From Homalodisca vitripennis (taxonomy: Eukaryota; Arthropoda; Insecta; Hemiptera; Cicadellidae): DNA of 64,000 bases. Made by a program: the position numbers and the translations under genes. The DNA is taken from positions 5,841,001 to 5,905,000 of the forward strand of contig NC_060207.1 of NCBI RefSeq assembly GCF_021130785.1, written 5' to 3'. Within the stretch, counting starts at the first letter, position 1. The number at the start of each line of letters is the position of its first letter. The notes under the pieces were generated by a model. It was not told where the DNA came from and searched no databases. It was given only the letters and a program-made list of their open reading frames with translations. Positions 47,001 to 60,515 of this stretch are shown here, piece after piece.

Positions 47001-50000
47001 ATGAAGAGTTATCACAGAGACAGGTGGACGGACAGACAGACAGACTGCCCATTGAAATTGTGACTCTAACATCAATAGGTTTCTTACTTGGACCAAGACG
47101 AAACGGTCTACCAGGTTTCAAGTCTCTATGAACTTTCTATGAAGAGTTATCACATAGACAGGTGGACGGACAGACAGACAGACTGCCCTTTGAAATTGTG
47201 ACTCTAACATCAATAGGTTTCTTACTTGGACCAAGACGAAACGGTCTACCAGGTTTCAAGTCTCTATGAACTTTCTATGAAGAGTTATCACATAGACAGT
47301 TAGACGGACAGACAGACAGACTGCCCTTTGAAATTGTGACTCTAACATCAATAGGTTTCTTACTTGGACCAAGACGAAACGGTCTACCAGGTTTCAAGTC
47401 TCTATGAACTTTCTATGAAGAGTTATCACATAGACAGTTAGACGGACAGACAGACAAACTGCCCTTTAAACTTGTGACTCTAACATCAATTGCTTTCTTA
47501 CTTGGACCAAGACGAAACGGTCTACCAGGTTTCAAGTCTCTATGAACTTTCTATGAAGAGTTATCACAGAGACAGGTGGACGGACAGACAGACAGACTGC
47601 CCTTTGAACTTGTGACTCTAACATCAATAGGTTTCTTACTTGGACCAAGACGAAACGGTCTACCAGGTTTCAAGTCTCTATGAACTTTCTATGAAGAGTT
47701 ATCACAGAGACAGGTGGACGGACAGACAGACAGACTGCCCTTTGAACTTGTGACTCTAACATCAATAGGTTTCTTACTTGGACCAAGACGAAACGGTCTA
47801 CCAGGTTTCAAGTCTCTATGAACTTTCTATGAAGAGTTATCACAGAGACAGGTGGACGGACAGACAGACAGACTGCCCTTTGAACTTGTGACTCTAACAT
47901 CAATAGGTTTCTTACTTGGACCAAGACGAAACGGTCTACCAGGTTTCAAGTCTCTATGAACTTTCTATGAAGAGTTATCACAGAGACAGGTGGACGGACA
48001 GACAGACAGACTGCCCTTTGAAATTGTGACTCTAACATCAATAGGTTTCTTACTTGGACCAAGACGAAACGGTCTACCAGGTTTCAAGTCTCTATGAACT
48101 TTCTATGAAGAGTTATCACAGAGACAGGTGGACGGACAGACAGACAGACTGCCCTTTGAAATTGTGACTCTAACATCAATAGGTTTCTTACTTGGACCAA
48201 GACGAAACGGTCTACCAGGTTTCAAGTCTCTATGAACTTTCTATGAAGAGTTATCACATAGACAGGTGGACGGACAGACAGACAAACTGCCCTTTGAAAC
48301 TTGTGACTCTAACATCAATAGGTTTCTTACTTGGACCAAGACGAAACGGTCTACCAGGTTTCAAGTCTCTATGAACTTTCTATGAAGAGTTATCACAGAG
48401 ACAGGTGGACGGACAGACAGACAGACTGCCCTTTGAAACTTGTGACTCTAACATCAATAGGTTTCTTACTTGGACCAAGACGAAACGGTCTACCAGGTTT
48501 CAAGTCTCTATGAACTTTCTATGAAGAGTTATCACAGAGACAGGTGGACGGACAGACAGACAGACTGCCCTTTGAACTTGTGACTCTAACATCAATAGGT
48601 TTCTTACTTGGACCAAGACGAAACGGTCTACCAGGTTTCAAGTCTCTATGAACTTTCTATGAAGAGTTATCACAGAGACAGGTGGACGGACAGACAGACA
48701 GACTGCCCTTTGAACTTGTGACTCTAACATCAATTGCTTTCTTACTTGGACCAAGACGAAACGGTCTACCAGGTTTCAAGTCTCTATGAACTTTCTATGA
48801 AGAGTTATCACAGAGACAGGTGGACGGACAGACAGACAGACTGCCCTTTGAACTTGTGACTCTAACATCAATAGGTTTCTTACTTGGACCAAGACGAAAC
48901 GGTCTACCAGGTTTCAAGTCTCTATGAACTTTCTATGAAGAGTTATCACAGAGACAGGTGGACGGACAGACAGACAGACTGCCCTTTGAACTTGTGACTC
49001 TAACATCAATAGGTTTCTTACTTGGACCAAGACGAACCGGTCTACCAGGTTTCAAGTCTCTATGAACTTTCTATGAAGAGTTATCACAGAGACAGGTGGA
49101 CGGACAGACAGACAGACTGCCCTTTGAACTTGTGACTCTAACATCAATAGGTTTCTTACTTGGACCAAGACGAACCGGTCTACCAGGTTTCAAGTCTCTA
49201 TGAACTTTCTATGAAGAGTTATCACAGAGACAGGTGGACGGACAGACAGACAGACTGCCCTTTGAACTTGTGACTCTAACATCAATAGGTTTCTTACTTG
49301 GACCAAGACGAACCGGTCTACCAGGTTTCAAGTCTCTATGAACTTTCTATGAAGAGTTATCACATAGACAGGTGGACGGACAGACAGACAGACTGCCCTT
49401 TGAACTTGTGACTCTAACATCAATAGGTTTCTTACTTGGACCAAGACGAACCGGTTTACCAGGTTTCAAGTCTCTATGAACTTTCTATGAAGAGTTATCA
49501 CAGAGACAGGTGGACGGACAGACAGACAGACTGCCCTTTGAACTTGTGACTCTAACATCAATAGGTTTCTTACTTGGACCAAGACGAAACGGTCTACCAG
49601 GTTTCAAGTCTCTATGAACTTTCTATGAAGAGTTATCACAGAGACAGGTGGACGGACAGACAGACAGACTGCCCTTTGAACTTGTGACTCTAACATCAAT
49701 AGGTTTCTTACTTGGACCAAGACGAAACGGTCTACCAGGTTTCAAGTCTCTATGAACTTTCTATGAAGAGTTATCACAGAGACAGGTGGACGGACAGACA
49801 GACAGACTGCCCTTTGAACTTGTGACTCTAACATCAATAGGTTTCTTACTTGGACCAAGACGAACCGGTCTACCAGGTTTCAAGTCTCTATGAACTTTCT
49901 ATGAAGAGTTATCACAGAGACAGGTGGACGGACAGACAGACAGACTGCCCTTTGAACTTGTGACTCTAACATCAATAGGTTTCATACTTGGACCAAGACG

Positions 50001-50156
50001 AACCGGTCTACCAGGTTTCAAGTCTCTATGAACTTTCTATGAAGAGTTATCACATAGACAGGTGGACGGACAGACAGACAGACTGCCCTTTGAACTTGTG
50101 ACTCTAACACCAATAGGTTTCTTACTTGGACCAAGACGAACCGGTCTACCAGGCAA
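44076..50156. repeat. Satellite array, 138-bp monomer, 44 copies
   Basis: The anchor CTGCCC recurs from 44117 to 50083, giving 44 copies. From 46493 onward, 27 copies are spaced 138 bp apart in 24 of 26 intervals (two are 139). The left 17 copies are irregular and carry a net excess of about 30 bases of small insertions. Two sequence subfamilies switch at about 46400-46460: left copies have CAATTGGTTTCTTATTTGG, TCTATATGAAC and ATATAGACAGGTAACGG; right copies have CAATAGGTTTCTTACTTGG, TCTCTATGAAC and CAGAGACAGGTGGACGG. Each monomer includes a GACAGACAGAC tract. Short in-frame ORFs here are repeat artefacts. Confidence 0.98.
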
Positions 50157-52119
50157 AGGCACACAAACAAACAAAGGCACTTTCACATTTATAATATTAT
50201 TACGGTAGTGAAAGTATCATAAATAATGAATTATATTAGTAGTAAGCCTATTGCCTCCAAAAGTGTGTATACAACTAATAAGTATAAACCACCAATATCA
50301 CTTTTATTGTTTATTATTTGTACTATGCACATTTCAAATTCACAGAATTCATCTTCAGCAACATTTTCAATTTTACACTTATGCAAGAAAAGTCACCTAT
50401 TGTCAACTTTAGAACATTTTGCAATTTACAAGTGTCAAAATTAATGCTAATATATTATTAAATGGCAAAGATGTTTGATAAAAAATCTTGTTATAGATTT
50501 TTAAAGCAATATAAGTTAATCACACAGAAAGTTATAGTCATCAACTTGGTTAAAACACTGGTTAATTTGGTTCAATTATTTGTTTTTTTTTTTATTATTT
50601 TTTCTTAACCTATAGTTCCTGAATATGAAATCTCAGAATTTGTAATATACAATGTAACTTACTAATAATAAACAATAACACTCTTACTTACCAATAAATT
50701 AAATATACTTTTAATATAATTTTATTTTTACTATTCATTATTATTTTACAAATAGTTTTGAATCAGTAGATAGCAATTTTCATTTCATTTTTACCGTTAC
50801 ATCCCTTTTTTTAATGGCTTCATCAACGAATTACTCATCACTGTCTCACATTTTATAACTTAGGCTAACACTAAACGGTTCATATGTGTTTTTATCTAGT
50901 ACACATAGATAACGATTTTAAAATCTACAATTTACAATCACAAAGCCAGGAGAAAAAATATTTTATTAATTAAAAAAAAAAAAAAACAGAAACGCATGAA
51001 ATTTGTTGAAAGAAATAAACTGTCGTTTAAGGTTGAACATGAAACTAAAATACAAATTTATTTTATGTTTTTAACATAAATATTATCAAGAGTAATAGGT
51101 CAGGGATCTGTCCAGTTTTTTGTTTATTTTTTTATTTTATTTTATTAGCTAAAAGCAGGCTTTGAGTAACTCATACAGCCTTAAGGTACACTATTATTAG
51201 TTTTGTGTATCAATCATATACAATGTCTCCCTTTCAATCGATTTTAAGCCCGTCTTCTATAAGAAGTTTTATATTCTTCTTCAATTGTTTTACATTGACC
51301 TAAGCGAGGTAGTAGTGTACGCTACACCAAGTGTAATACAAATGAAGAGGAGTCCTCATTGTCTCATCAGGTAGCCTACACAATTAAAGTTTCAGAACTC
51401 AACATTAACAATGAATCAAACCCTTCCCGTCCTAGATAGCTATGCTATGTGTATGACATTCAATGTTTGATCTTAGAAATTGTAATTTAAACATGGTTGA
51501 ATGCTATTCTGATCTAAGAGAAGACGCTTGTTTCAATAATAATTTTACACATTTCTATCGATTTAGAATTGCTACATTCAAGGTCCATTGTAACATCAGT
51601 GTGATACTTCATGTAAAATAAAACCAAATATAGACCCAATTCAGTTAAAATGTAAACACATTGATTTTATGATATACTGATGTAAAATTACCGTAAACAC
51701 TACTAATATACATCTAACGACTGGAATAATTAATTATTGTTGGTCTATCTAAAATAATATAAAAACAGTTCATTTTTCTTTTTGATCAAAATTGTTTATA
51801 ACTAATTTACGGTTTAATATTTAAGGTAAATAATTCATAGACATGTAATAAATAAATTTGGAAAAAAGAAGGGCTTTTGATTTTTTTAATCACCAATAAA
51901 AACACAATAAGTTTGTTTTGGAGTAAAAGTTGCCAAATCTTATTATTCTCCACAGTGTAGGCCTAGTGTGCGAGTTGTGCTGTAAAAACAAAGTTGTCAC
52001 ACAAGTCTCTCGACCTCCACACATCGACTGGGGCCCTCGCCCGATGTGCCCAAATACCGGAACATGGCTCAGAAGCATGTATTTGTGCTATCCCGGCAAC
52101 AACAAAATAATCTCATTCA
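50157..52119. other. Right flank of the satellite and AT-rich spacer
   Basis: 50157-50205 (CACACAAACAAACAAAGGCA, CTTTCACATTTATAATATT) is the reverse complement of the module at 6298-6340, marking a mobile-element end next to the array. The remainder is AT-rich without a recognised feature. Confidence 0.6.
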
Positions 52120-52497
52120 ATATTCCAGATGTCTATCCATCACCCCTACTCCGGCGGAGCTCCGCCCCTTCCCCTCCCGGCGCACGGAGCGTCCACCTCC
52201 CACTTCCCCCTCCACTGCCGCTAGTTGCCGCCGCCGCCGCAGCAGCGCTGACAATCTCTCCCCGCGCACACTCGTGTTCCACCGGTCGTGCGCAGAAGGC
52301 TGGCACATGCGCCCTGCACTTCGCGAAATTCAAGTGCATCGTGAGCACTGATATTAATTAACGGCCTTTTTTCCTTGGACACATTGGATTTTTAATCAAG
52401 CTGTTATGACTAACCCAGTGATATTTAGGTGTCGTGTGAACATTGTAGTGAAGTGTGTAGTGGCCGACTCGCTGTGATAAGACGCGCTTCCACTGCG
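52120..52497 (+). promoter_or_regulatory. CpG-rich promoter and candidate non-coding first exon with splice donor
   Basis: 52140-52345 is a strong GC/CpG island (CGGCGGAGCTCCGCCCC, GCCGCCGCCGCCGC) in otherwise AT-rich DNA, with no TATA box. It is followed by a leader-like stretch (TTGTAGTGAAGTGTGTAGTG) and a near-consensus donor CACTGCG|GTAAGT with the exon ending at 52497. A short upstream-type ORF of 23 codons runs 52406-52477. This fits the promoter and 5' untranslated exon of a + strand gene whose coding exons lie beyond 64000. The transcription start is not determined. Overlapping ORFs of 63-143 codons are Pro/Ala-rich by-products of CpG composition. Confidence 0.55.
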
Positions 52498-55400
52498 GTA
52501 AGTCAGCAACGATAACCTCTTGTTTATTATCGTCATCGACAGTTTCGTTTATATAAGTCTACAATACAATAATACGTAAGGATAGATTAAGTATATGTGC
52601 GGTCTAACATAACCTCAAACAAGTGTGTCAGTCAACAGAATGTAGTGATTTTGTTAAACTATAAATATTTATAGTGTTAAAACAGTATAAAAATACACAG
52701 TACTGAATTATCATAACAAAATAAAAAGCTTCCATTAATGTTCAAATAACGGTTGGTGACTAACATTCATTATAGTATACCCTATGTATTTTCGGATAAT
52801 AGTTTGTTGTTTTTTATTTTCATCATATAAACAAACCTTTGAATATTACATTCAATTTGACAGAATAATAGTAAACTATTCCATGACATGCGAACTGTGA
52901 CTTAAGCGAAATTAATTAGTTCCTACATATTTCATCAATAGCCTACTTGTTTATAATTACATATTATAAGCAGAATGCAGAATGTTATGCATCATATTAT
53001 ATATAAAAAACCTTTGTGTACCTAGACCCTAATTATAAAGCCCATAACCAATAATGTATTGTGTCCAATACTGTTTAAATGATACATTTACACAATTAAA
53101 CTACTTGTATACATGTTTTTTGTAAAATATTTAGGTCATAAAACATAAAAGGTGAACATTAAGATAGTTTTAAATGGATTCTCAGTACTTATTTTGCTTT
53201 TTCTTCGAATTTGCTTCTAAACACTAGTTTGACTATTCAATGTAATAATAAGAAAAGTTTATATTGTCCATCCACACTGAACGCCAATAGCGTAAAATGC
53301 CTTATAGTACTCTTTTGGAGGAAAAAAATTACTTTTGAGTCACATATTTTATTTTGACTTATCCTGTACAACCATCAGTTTCAAAGTTGTATGGAATATT
53401 TATCTACCATAATTACTAAGAAAACTTTATGCTACATAATCAAGGAAAAAATTAAAAACAAATTTAATAGGTTTAATTTTATGACTAGCCAATATTTAAA
53501 CATTCCTTTTAGTATTTATGACTAAAGTAATGTTAACATCCATGAAAGTACAAGCATTGAAATCTGCAAATCGGCAATCTTTCCAAATTAAATATAAGAC
53601 CATTATTGGCTCTCTTCTAAATCCTTAGCTGATCGGTAAGCAATCAGTTCCGGAAATTTGTTATACTTTTAATGAGGTCCTCTCTGTTATTACTAGCAAT
53701 TATAACACTGTTATGGTTATTACAGTTGAGGTTCAAATTTGGTTTGTTGATAGTGCTAGAATCGAATTATATTCAAGTACCTATTACACAGTTTTAAAAT
53801 ATAACCCAGTCACACTGTTTTGGTAATTTTTATTTAATTTCCAAATATGTATCTTAATGAGCAATTACGTATTTTTAAAGTAGAGATAAAATATTTATTT
53901 TTATTATTATTTACACAATTGAATTATGGACTTAAATTATAATTTGTACAATATGTTATTTACTAAATTGCTTAGAAATTGTAAGAAAACATTTCATATA
54001 AATTGTCCAATTACTTATAAAATTAATACACAATTCGGTGTAAATTGTTTCAAACTGTAACGAACTCATATTTTCAGGAATATTTTTTATTTATTTCTGG
54101 TACAATTATTTGTAAAACTAACAATCCGTAACTGTAGTTTGTAAAAACATGGCAGTATTGTTTTTAACTATGGTAAAACTTATTATTATGCAAAATGATA
54201 TCTTTATTATTGACTATTAACACAATCCTGATACGATTTTGTACAAATGAAACATTGAGAAAGTCATGTATACCTAAATAGAGTGAAAACACAATCGATA
54301 TCGCTTTGTCTATATTTCATATGGCGCGCTTCCTATTTACAAACTGTATATACATACTTACTTATTACATGTTTAATAATATATTTACCATTCAATTGTT
54401 ATTGTATTATTTCTAAAAGTAGTGGTGTTGCTTGTAAAATAACACAATGGTTTGCCGTTGGGAAATGATAAATACAGATAGTGATACTAGAAATTCAATA
54501 AAACATATTTATAGTGTAATTAAGAGGGCTGTAATCACGCAGTATTATGTTGGCTGTTCTATTTCCAAACAAGTAAATTAAAATGCGTACAAAACAATGA
54601 GGGAGAAATAAATACTGCCTTGAATATGGCGTTGTAAATATGCCAGTTATGAGGATGCCAAACAAATTATAAAACTAAAGACTAAAGCATTTGTATTGAA
54701 AAACATAGCCTACAATTTCCAAGGAAAGCTATAAAAGTCCAAGAGAACGCGTTATTGAAATAATTTTAAAGGTAACCAGCACAATGGTATATCTAGCATA
54801 TTACTTTTAAGCCGTCGAATCCATGGGAACTGATCGTTTAAGAGAAAACTTATCTAAGAATTTCTTTTTAATCACCTAAAATATATTGTACACCCACTTG
54901 CTGAAAATATGTCTTAAAATCACTTAATATATAATTTTAATCTTGTATAGGCGTACTCACTCTTTTGTTTGAAGTAATCATAATTGATTTACCAAATATA
55001 CATGAATTTATCATAGTATTTAGATTAAACAATAACAAATTAACATGTTATTGATATTTAACGACATTAAGTTATGTTATCAATGGACTAAAAATTGTTT
55101 TACCTAAACGTGTTTACTAATAAATTACTATAGTTAATAAATAAAATTATATTTAAATGAGATTAAATTTCAGATATTTAAGATATCCTTCAAGATACAC
55201 AAATAATTGAAGATAAAAGATAAACAGTTAACTATCACAAATATAACTTTAATGAATTATCTCATAAAATATTTCTATGTCTTATCTGTTACTTCCTTCT
55301 TACTTTAAACTTACTATGATCAAAGGCTTCGACAGTTATAATAAATATTAGTATTATAAATAATACTAATACAATTAATAGCTCTACGTTTTTATTTATT

Positions 55401-56041
55401 TTATAAACTTATCGCAGTAAACAGTTTTACTATTTGCTAAGCATTACAATTATGATCAATTAAATATGTTTAATGCATGGTCACATTGAATCCAGTGGTA
55501 AAGGCAGTACAGCGAGAAATAAAAAGTAAACAAATAATTTACAATAAAATATAACTTTTTATTAAGCGCCAATAATTAAATGTATCTTAAATATACTATA
55601 AAAATTAAAAAATATGACAAATAATGATTAATTTCTACATTCCGCATCTTAAAATACAAACAAACAAGCGCAATGTCATTATGAAACTTTAAATTTTAAT
55701 AATATATCAACATTAGCCTCCCGAGAATTGTGCAGTACAACGTTAATGAATTTACACAAAAATAAGCAATATTAGTTTTGCGCTAAAACGCTATGAATCG
55801 GAGAAATCCTTTTAAAATATGAGCGTATATAAAATTATATTTTAAGCGATAGTTCAATTTTGCTTAGACAGTCAAACGCTATTGACTAAATGTATGAGGT
55901 TATTGGATATTTGTGAATTTTTTTGAACGATGATGTTGGTAAATATTATTTTTATTCTAATATAAAATATACATAAAGATTTGTAGGCTAGTACACATGA
56001 ACTATATTGTTCAATATGTAATTTGACGGCGTTATATGTGA
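52498..56041 (+). other. Putative first-intron sequence, AT-rich
   Basis: No exon, repeat or RNA is recognisable. It begins with the donor GTAAGT; intronic status depends on the promoter call at 52120-52497. Confidence 0.4.
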
Positions 56042-58540
56042 TACGCCGTAAAAACATTTTTTAACTCCTATTTCCTGTTGGAAGTCGATATCAATCAATG
56101 TGCAACACTAAACAGAAAATATAAACTAACGAACTCAATTCCCCAAAATGTGATTTGATCACGCTATAATATAATATTAGTGATGCCGTAAAACGTTTTT
56201 ACACTCCTTTTTCCTGTTGGAATACGGTATCAAGCAATGTAACACCAGACAGAAAATATAAATTAACGAACTCACTTCCTGAAAATGTGATTTGATCACG
56301 CTATAATATGATATTAGGGATGCCGTAAAAACATTTTTTAACTCCTTTTTCCCTGTTGGAATACGGTATCAAGCAATGTAACACCAGACAGAAAATATAA
56401 ATTAACGAACTCACTTCCTGAAAATGGTTGATTTGATCACGCTATAATATGATATTAGTGATGCCGTAAAACGTTTTTACACTCCTTCTTCCTGTTGGAA
56501 TACGGTATCAAGCAATGTAACACCAGACAGAAAATATAAATTAACGAACTCACTTCCTGAAAATGTGATTTGATCACGCTATAAATATGATATTAGGGAT
56601 GCCGTAAAAACATTTTTTAACTCCTTTTCCCTGTTGGAATACGGTTATCAAGCAATGTAACACCAGACAGAAAAATATAAATTAACGAACTCACTTCCTG
56701 AAAATGTGATTTGGTCACGCTATAATATGATATTAGTGATGCCGTAAAAACATTTTTTAACTCCTCTTCCCTGTTGGAATACGGTATCAAGCAATGTACC
56801 ACCAGACAGAAAATATAAATTAACGAACTCACTTCCTGAAAATGTGATTTGATCACGCTATAATATGATATTAGTAATTGCCGTAAAAAACATTTTTTAA
56901 CTCCTTTTCCCTGTTGGAATACGGTATCAAGCAAATGTGCCACACTAGAAAGAAAAATATAAATTAACGAACTCACTTCCTGAAAATGTGATTTGATCAC
57001 GCTATAATATGATATTAGGGATGCCGTAAAAAACATTTTTTAACTCCCTTTTCCCTGTTGGAATACGGTATCAAGCAATGTAACACCAGACAGAAAAATA
57101 TAAATTAACGAACTCACTTCCTGAAATGTGATTTGATCACGCTATAATATGATATTAGGGATGCCGTAAAAACATTTTTTTAACTCCTTTTCCCTGTTGG
57201 AATACGGTATCAAGCAATGTAACACCAGACAGAAAATATAAATTTAACGAACTCACTTCCTGAAAATGTGATTTGGTCACGCTATAATATGATATTAGTG
57301 ATGCCGTAAAAACATTTTTTAACTCCTCTTCCCTGTTGGAATACGGTATCAAGCAAATGTACCACCAGACAGAAAATATAAATTAACGAACTCACTTCCT
57401 GAAAAATGTGATTTGATCACGCTATAATATGAAATTATAGTAATGCCGTAAAAACATTTTTTAACTCCTTTTCCCTGTTGGAATACGGTATCAAGCAATG
57501 TGCCACACTAGACAGAAAATATAAATTAACGAACTCACTTCCTGAAAATGTGATTTGATCACGCTATAATATGATATTAGGGATGCCGTAAAAACATTTT
57601 TTAACTCCTTTTTCCCTGTTTGGAATACGGTATCAAGCAATGTAACACCAGACAGAAAATATAAATTAACGAACTCACTTCCTGAAAATGTGATTTGATC
57701 ACGCTATAATATGATATTTAGTGATGCCGTAAAACGTTTTTACACTCCTTCTTCCTGTTGGAATACGGTATCAAGCAATGTAACACCAGACAGAAAATAT
57801 AAATTAACGAACTCACTTCCTGAAAATGTGATTTGATCACGCTATAATATGATATTAGGGATGCCGTAAAAACATTTTTTAACTCCTTTTCCCTGTTGGA
57901 ATACGGTATCAAGCAATGTAACACCAGACAGAAAATATAAATTAACGAACTCACTTCCTGAAAATGTGATTTGGTCACGCTATAATATGATATTAGTGAT
58001 TGCCGTAAAAACATTTTTTAACTCCTTTTCCCTGTTGGAATACGGTATCAAGCAATGTGCCACACTAGACAGAAAATATAAATTAACGAACTCACTTCCT
58101 GAAAATGTGATTTGATCACGCTATAATATGATATTAGTAATGCCGTAAAAACATTTTTTAACTCCTTTTTCCCTGTTGGAATACGGTATCAAGCAATGTG
58201 CCACACTAGACAGAAAATATAAATTAACGAACTCACTTCCTGAAAATATGATTTGATCACGCTATAATATGACATTAGTGATGCCGTAAAAACATTTTTT
58301 TAACTCCTTTTCCCTGTTGGAATACGGTATCAAGCAATGTGCCACACTAGACAGAAAATATAAATTAACGAACTCACTTCCTGAAAATGTGATTTTGATC
58401 ACGCTATAATATGACATTAGTGATGCCGTAAAAACATTTTTAACTCCTTTTCCCTGTTGGAATACGGTATCAAGCAATGTGCCACACTAGACAGAAAATA
58501 TAAATTAACGAACTCACTTCCTCAAAAGTTGTACACAAAT
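56042..58540. repeat. Satellite array, about 139-bp monomer, 18 copies
   Basis: The anchor AATACGGTATC occurs 17 times from 56221 to 58461 at spacings of 138-144 bp, preceded by one divergent copy near 56083 (GAAGTCGATATCAATCAATG); decayed partial copies extend outwards on both sides to about 55990 and 58600. Variants recur among copies: ACGTTTTTACACTCC against ACATTTTTTAACTCC, and AACACCAGACAG against GCCACACTAGACAG. Each monomer contains TGATTTGATCACGC, around a small TGATCA palindrome. The minus-strand ORFs of 65-139 codons are repeat artefacts. Confidence 0.97.
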
Positions 58541-58801
58541 TTTCTCTCTCTTATTTCTCGGTTGAACTCGATTACAATCAATGTGTAACACTTGTTACTC
58601 ATTATCTATATATAATTTTCTTATGGTTTAATATAATAAAAATAAAAATAGATATCTGTAATATGTTTATTACAAAGAGTCGGCTATAAACAAGATGTTA
58701 TAACGGCAATCCCTGGAATCTGTGTTAAGTAGTTTTTAAACTAACAGACTCATTCTATATTTATGGTTCATTTTATTGTGGAGATAAAACTTTTAAATAC
58801 A
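58541..58801. other. Short spacer between two satellite arrays
   Basis: Contains a decayed last copy of the left array (GATTACAATCAATGTGTAAC near 58570) and AT-rich sequence. Confidence 0.5.
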
Positions 58802-60515
58802 ATTAACAAATAATTGTTTGGCTATACATTTCTATCGGAATGTGTTGGTGATTAATGTATTGTTGCAAACTTCTATACGAAATTAACAATTCATTTTTTA
58901 CCATACATTTCTATCGGAATGGGTTTGTGATTAATGGGTTGTTGCAAACATCTAAACGAAATTAATAATTAATTTTTTGACCATACATTTCTATCGGAAT
59001 GTGTTGGTGATTAATGTGTTGTTGCAAACTTCTAAACGAAAATTAACAATTAATTTTTTGACCATACATTTCTATCGGAATGTGTTGGTGTATAATGTGT
59101 TGTTGCAAACTTCTAAACGAAATTAGCAATTAATTTTTTTAACATACATTTCTATCGGAATGTGTTGGTGTATAATGTGTTGTTGCAAACTTCTAAACGA
59201 AATTAACAATTAATTTTTTGACCATACATTTCTATCGGAATGTGTTGGTGATTAATGTGTTGTTGCAAACTTCTAAACGAAATTAACAATTAATTTTTTG
59301 ACCATACATTTCTATCGGAATGTGTTGGTGTATAATGTGTTGTTGCAAACTTCTAAACGAAATTAACAATTAATTTTTTGACCATACATTTCTATCGGAA
59401 TGTGTTGGTGATTAATGTGTTGTTGCAAACTTCTAAACAAAATTAACAATTAATTTTTTGACCATACATTTCTATCGGAATGTGTTGGTGATTAATGTGT
59501 TGTTGCAAACTTCTAAACGAAATTAACAATTAATTTTTTGACCATACATTTCTATCGGAATGTGTTGGTGTATAATGTGTTGTTGCAAACTTCTAAACGA
59601 AATTAACAATTAATTTTTTGACCATACATTTCTATCGGAATGTGTTGGTGATTAATGTGTTGTTGCAAACTTCTAAACGAAATTAACAATTAATTTTTTG
59701 ACCATACATTTCTATCGGAATGTGTTGGTGTATAATGGGTTGTTGCAAACATCTAAACGAAATTAATAATTAATTTTTTGACCATACATTTCTATCGGAA
59801 TGTGTTGGTGATTAATGTGTTGTTGCAAACTTCTAAACGAAATTAACAATTAATTTTTTGACCATAGCCTACATTTCTATCGGAATGTGTTGGTGTATAA
59901 TGTGTTGTTGCAAACTTCTAAACGAAATTAACAATTAATGTTTTGACTATACATTTCTATCGGAATGTGTTGGTGATTAATGTGTTGTTGCAAACTTCTA
60001 AACGAAATTAACAATTAATATTTTGACCATACATTTCTATCGTAATGTGTTGGTGTATAATGTGTTGTTGCAAACTTCTAAACGAAATTAACAATTAATG
60101 TTTTGACCATACATTTCTATCGGAATGTGTTGGTGATTAATGTGTTGTTGCAAACTTCTAAACTAAATTAACAATTAATTTTTTGACCATATATTTCTAT
60201 CGGAATGAGTTTGTGATTAATGGGTTGTTGCAAACATCTAAACGAAATTAATAATTAATTTTTTGACCATACATTTCTATCGAAATGTGTTGGTGATTAA
60301 TGTGTTGTTGCAAACTTCTAAACGAAATTAACAATTCATTGTTAAGCTATACACTTCTATCGGAATGTGTTAGCGATAAATATCTTGTTGCAAACATCTA
60401 AACGAAATTAATAATTCGTAGTTTGGCCATACATTTCTATCGGAATTGCTGGTGATTAATAAGTTGTTGTAAACTTCTAAATACAGTTTACAATTAACAG
60501 TTTCGCTATACATTT
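58802..60515. repeat. Satellite array, 80-bp monomer, about 21 copies with dimeric higher order
   Basis: The anchor CTATCGGAATG recurs every 80 bp. Monomers come in two forms, GGTGATTAATGTG (A) and GGTGTATAATGTG (B), which alternate through most of 59231-60160, giving a 160-bp higher-order unit with one A-A interruption at 59391-59471. A third variant (GGGTTGTTGCAAACATCTAA with AATTAATAATT) recurs at about 58930, 59730, 60220 and 60380. Terminal copies are the most divergent. Confidence 0.97.

Noticed and set aside
44563..48513. ORFs of 60-68 codons inside the 138-bp array
   Set aside because: They arise because 138 is divisible by three; the same peptide recurs in each copy and is cut by stops.
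51930..52361. 143-codon ORF with Pro- and Ala-rich end
   Set aside because: Its composition follows from the CpG island; no start context or domain, and other frames are equally open.
56617..58477. Minus-strand ORFs of 65-139 codons with repeated SYYSVIKSHFQEVSS
   Set aside because: Translated satellite monomers whose frame depends on random indels.
44076..60515. CRISPR array
   Set aside because: Repeats are contiguous satellite monomers without unique spacers, in a eukaryotic genome.
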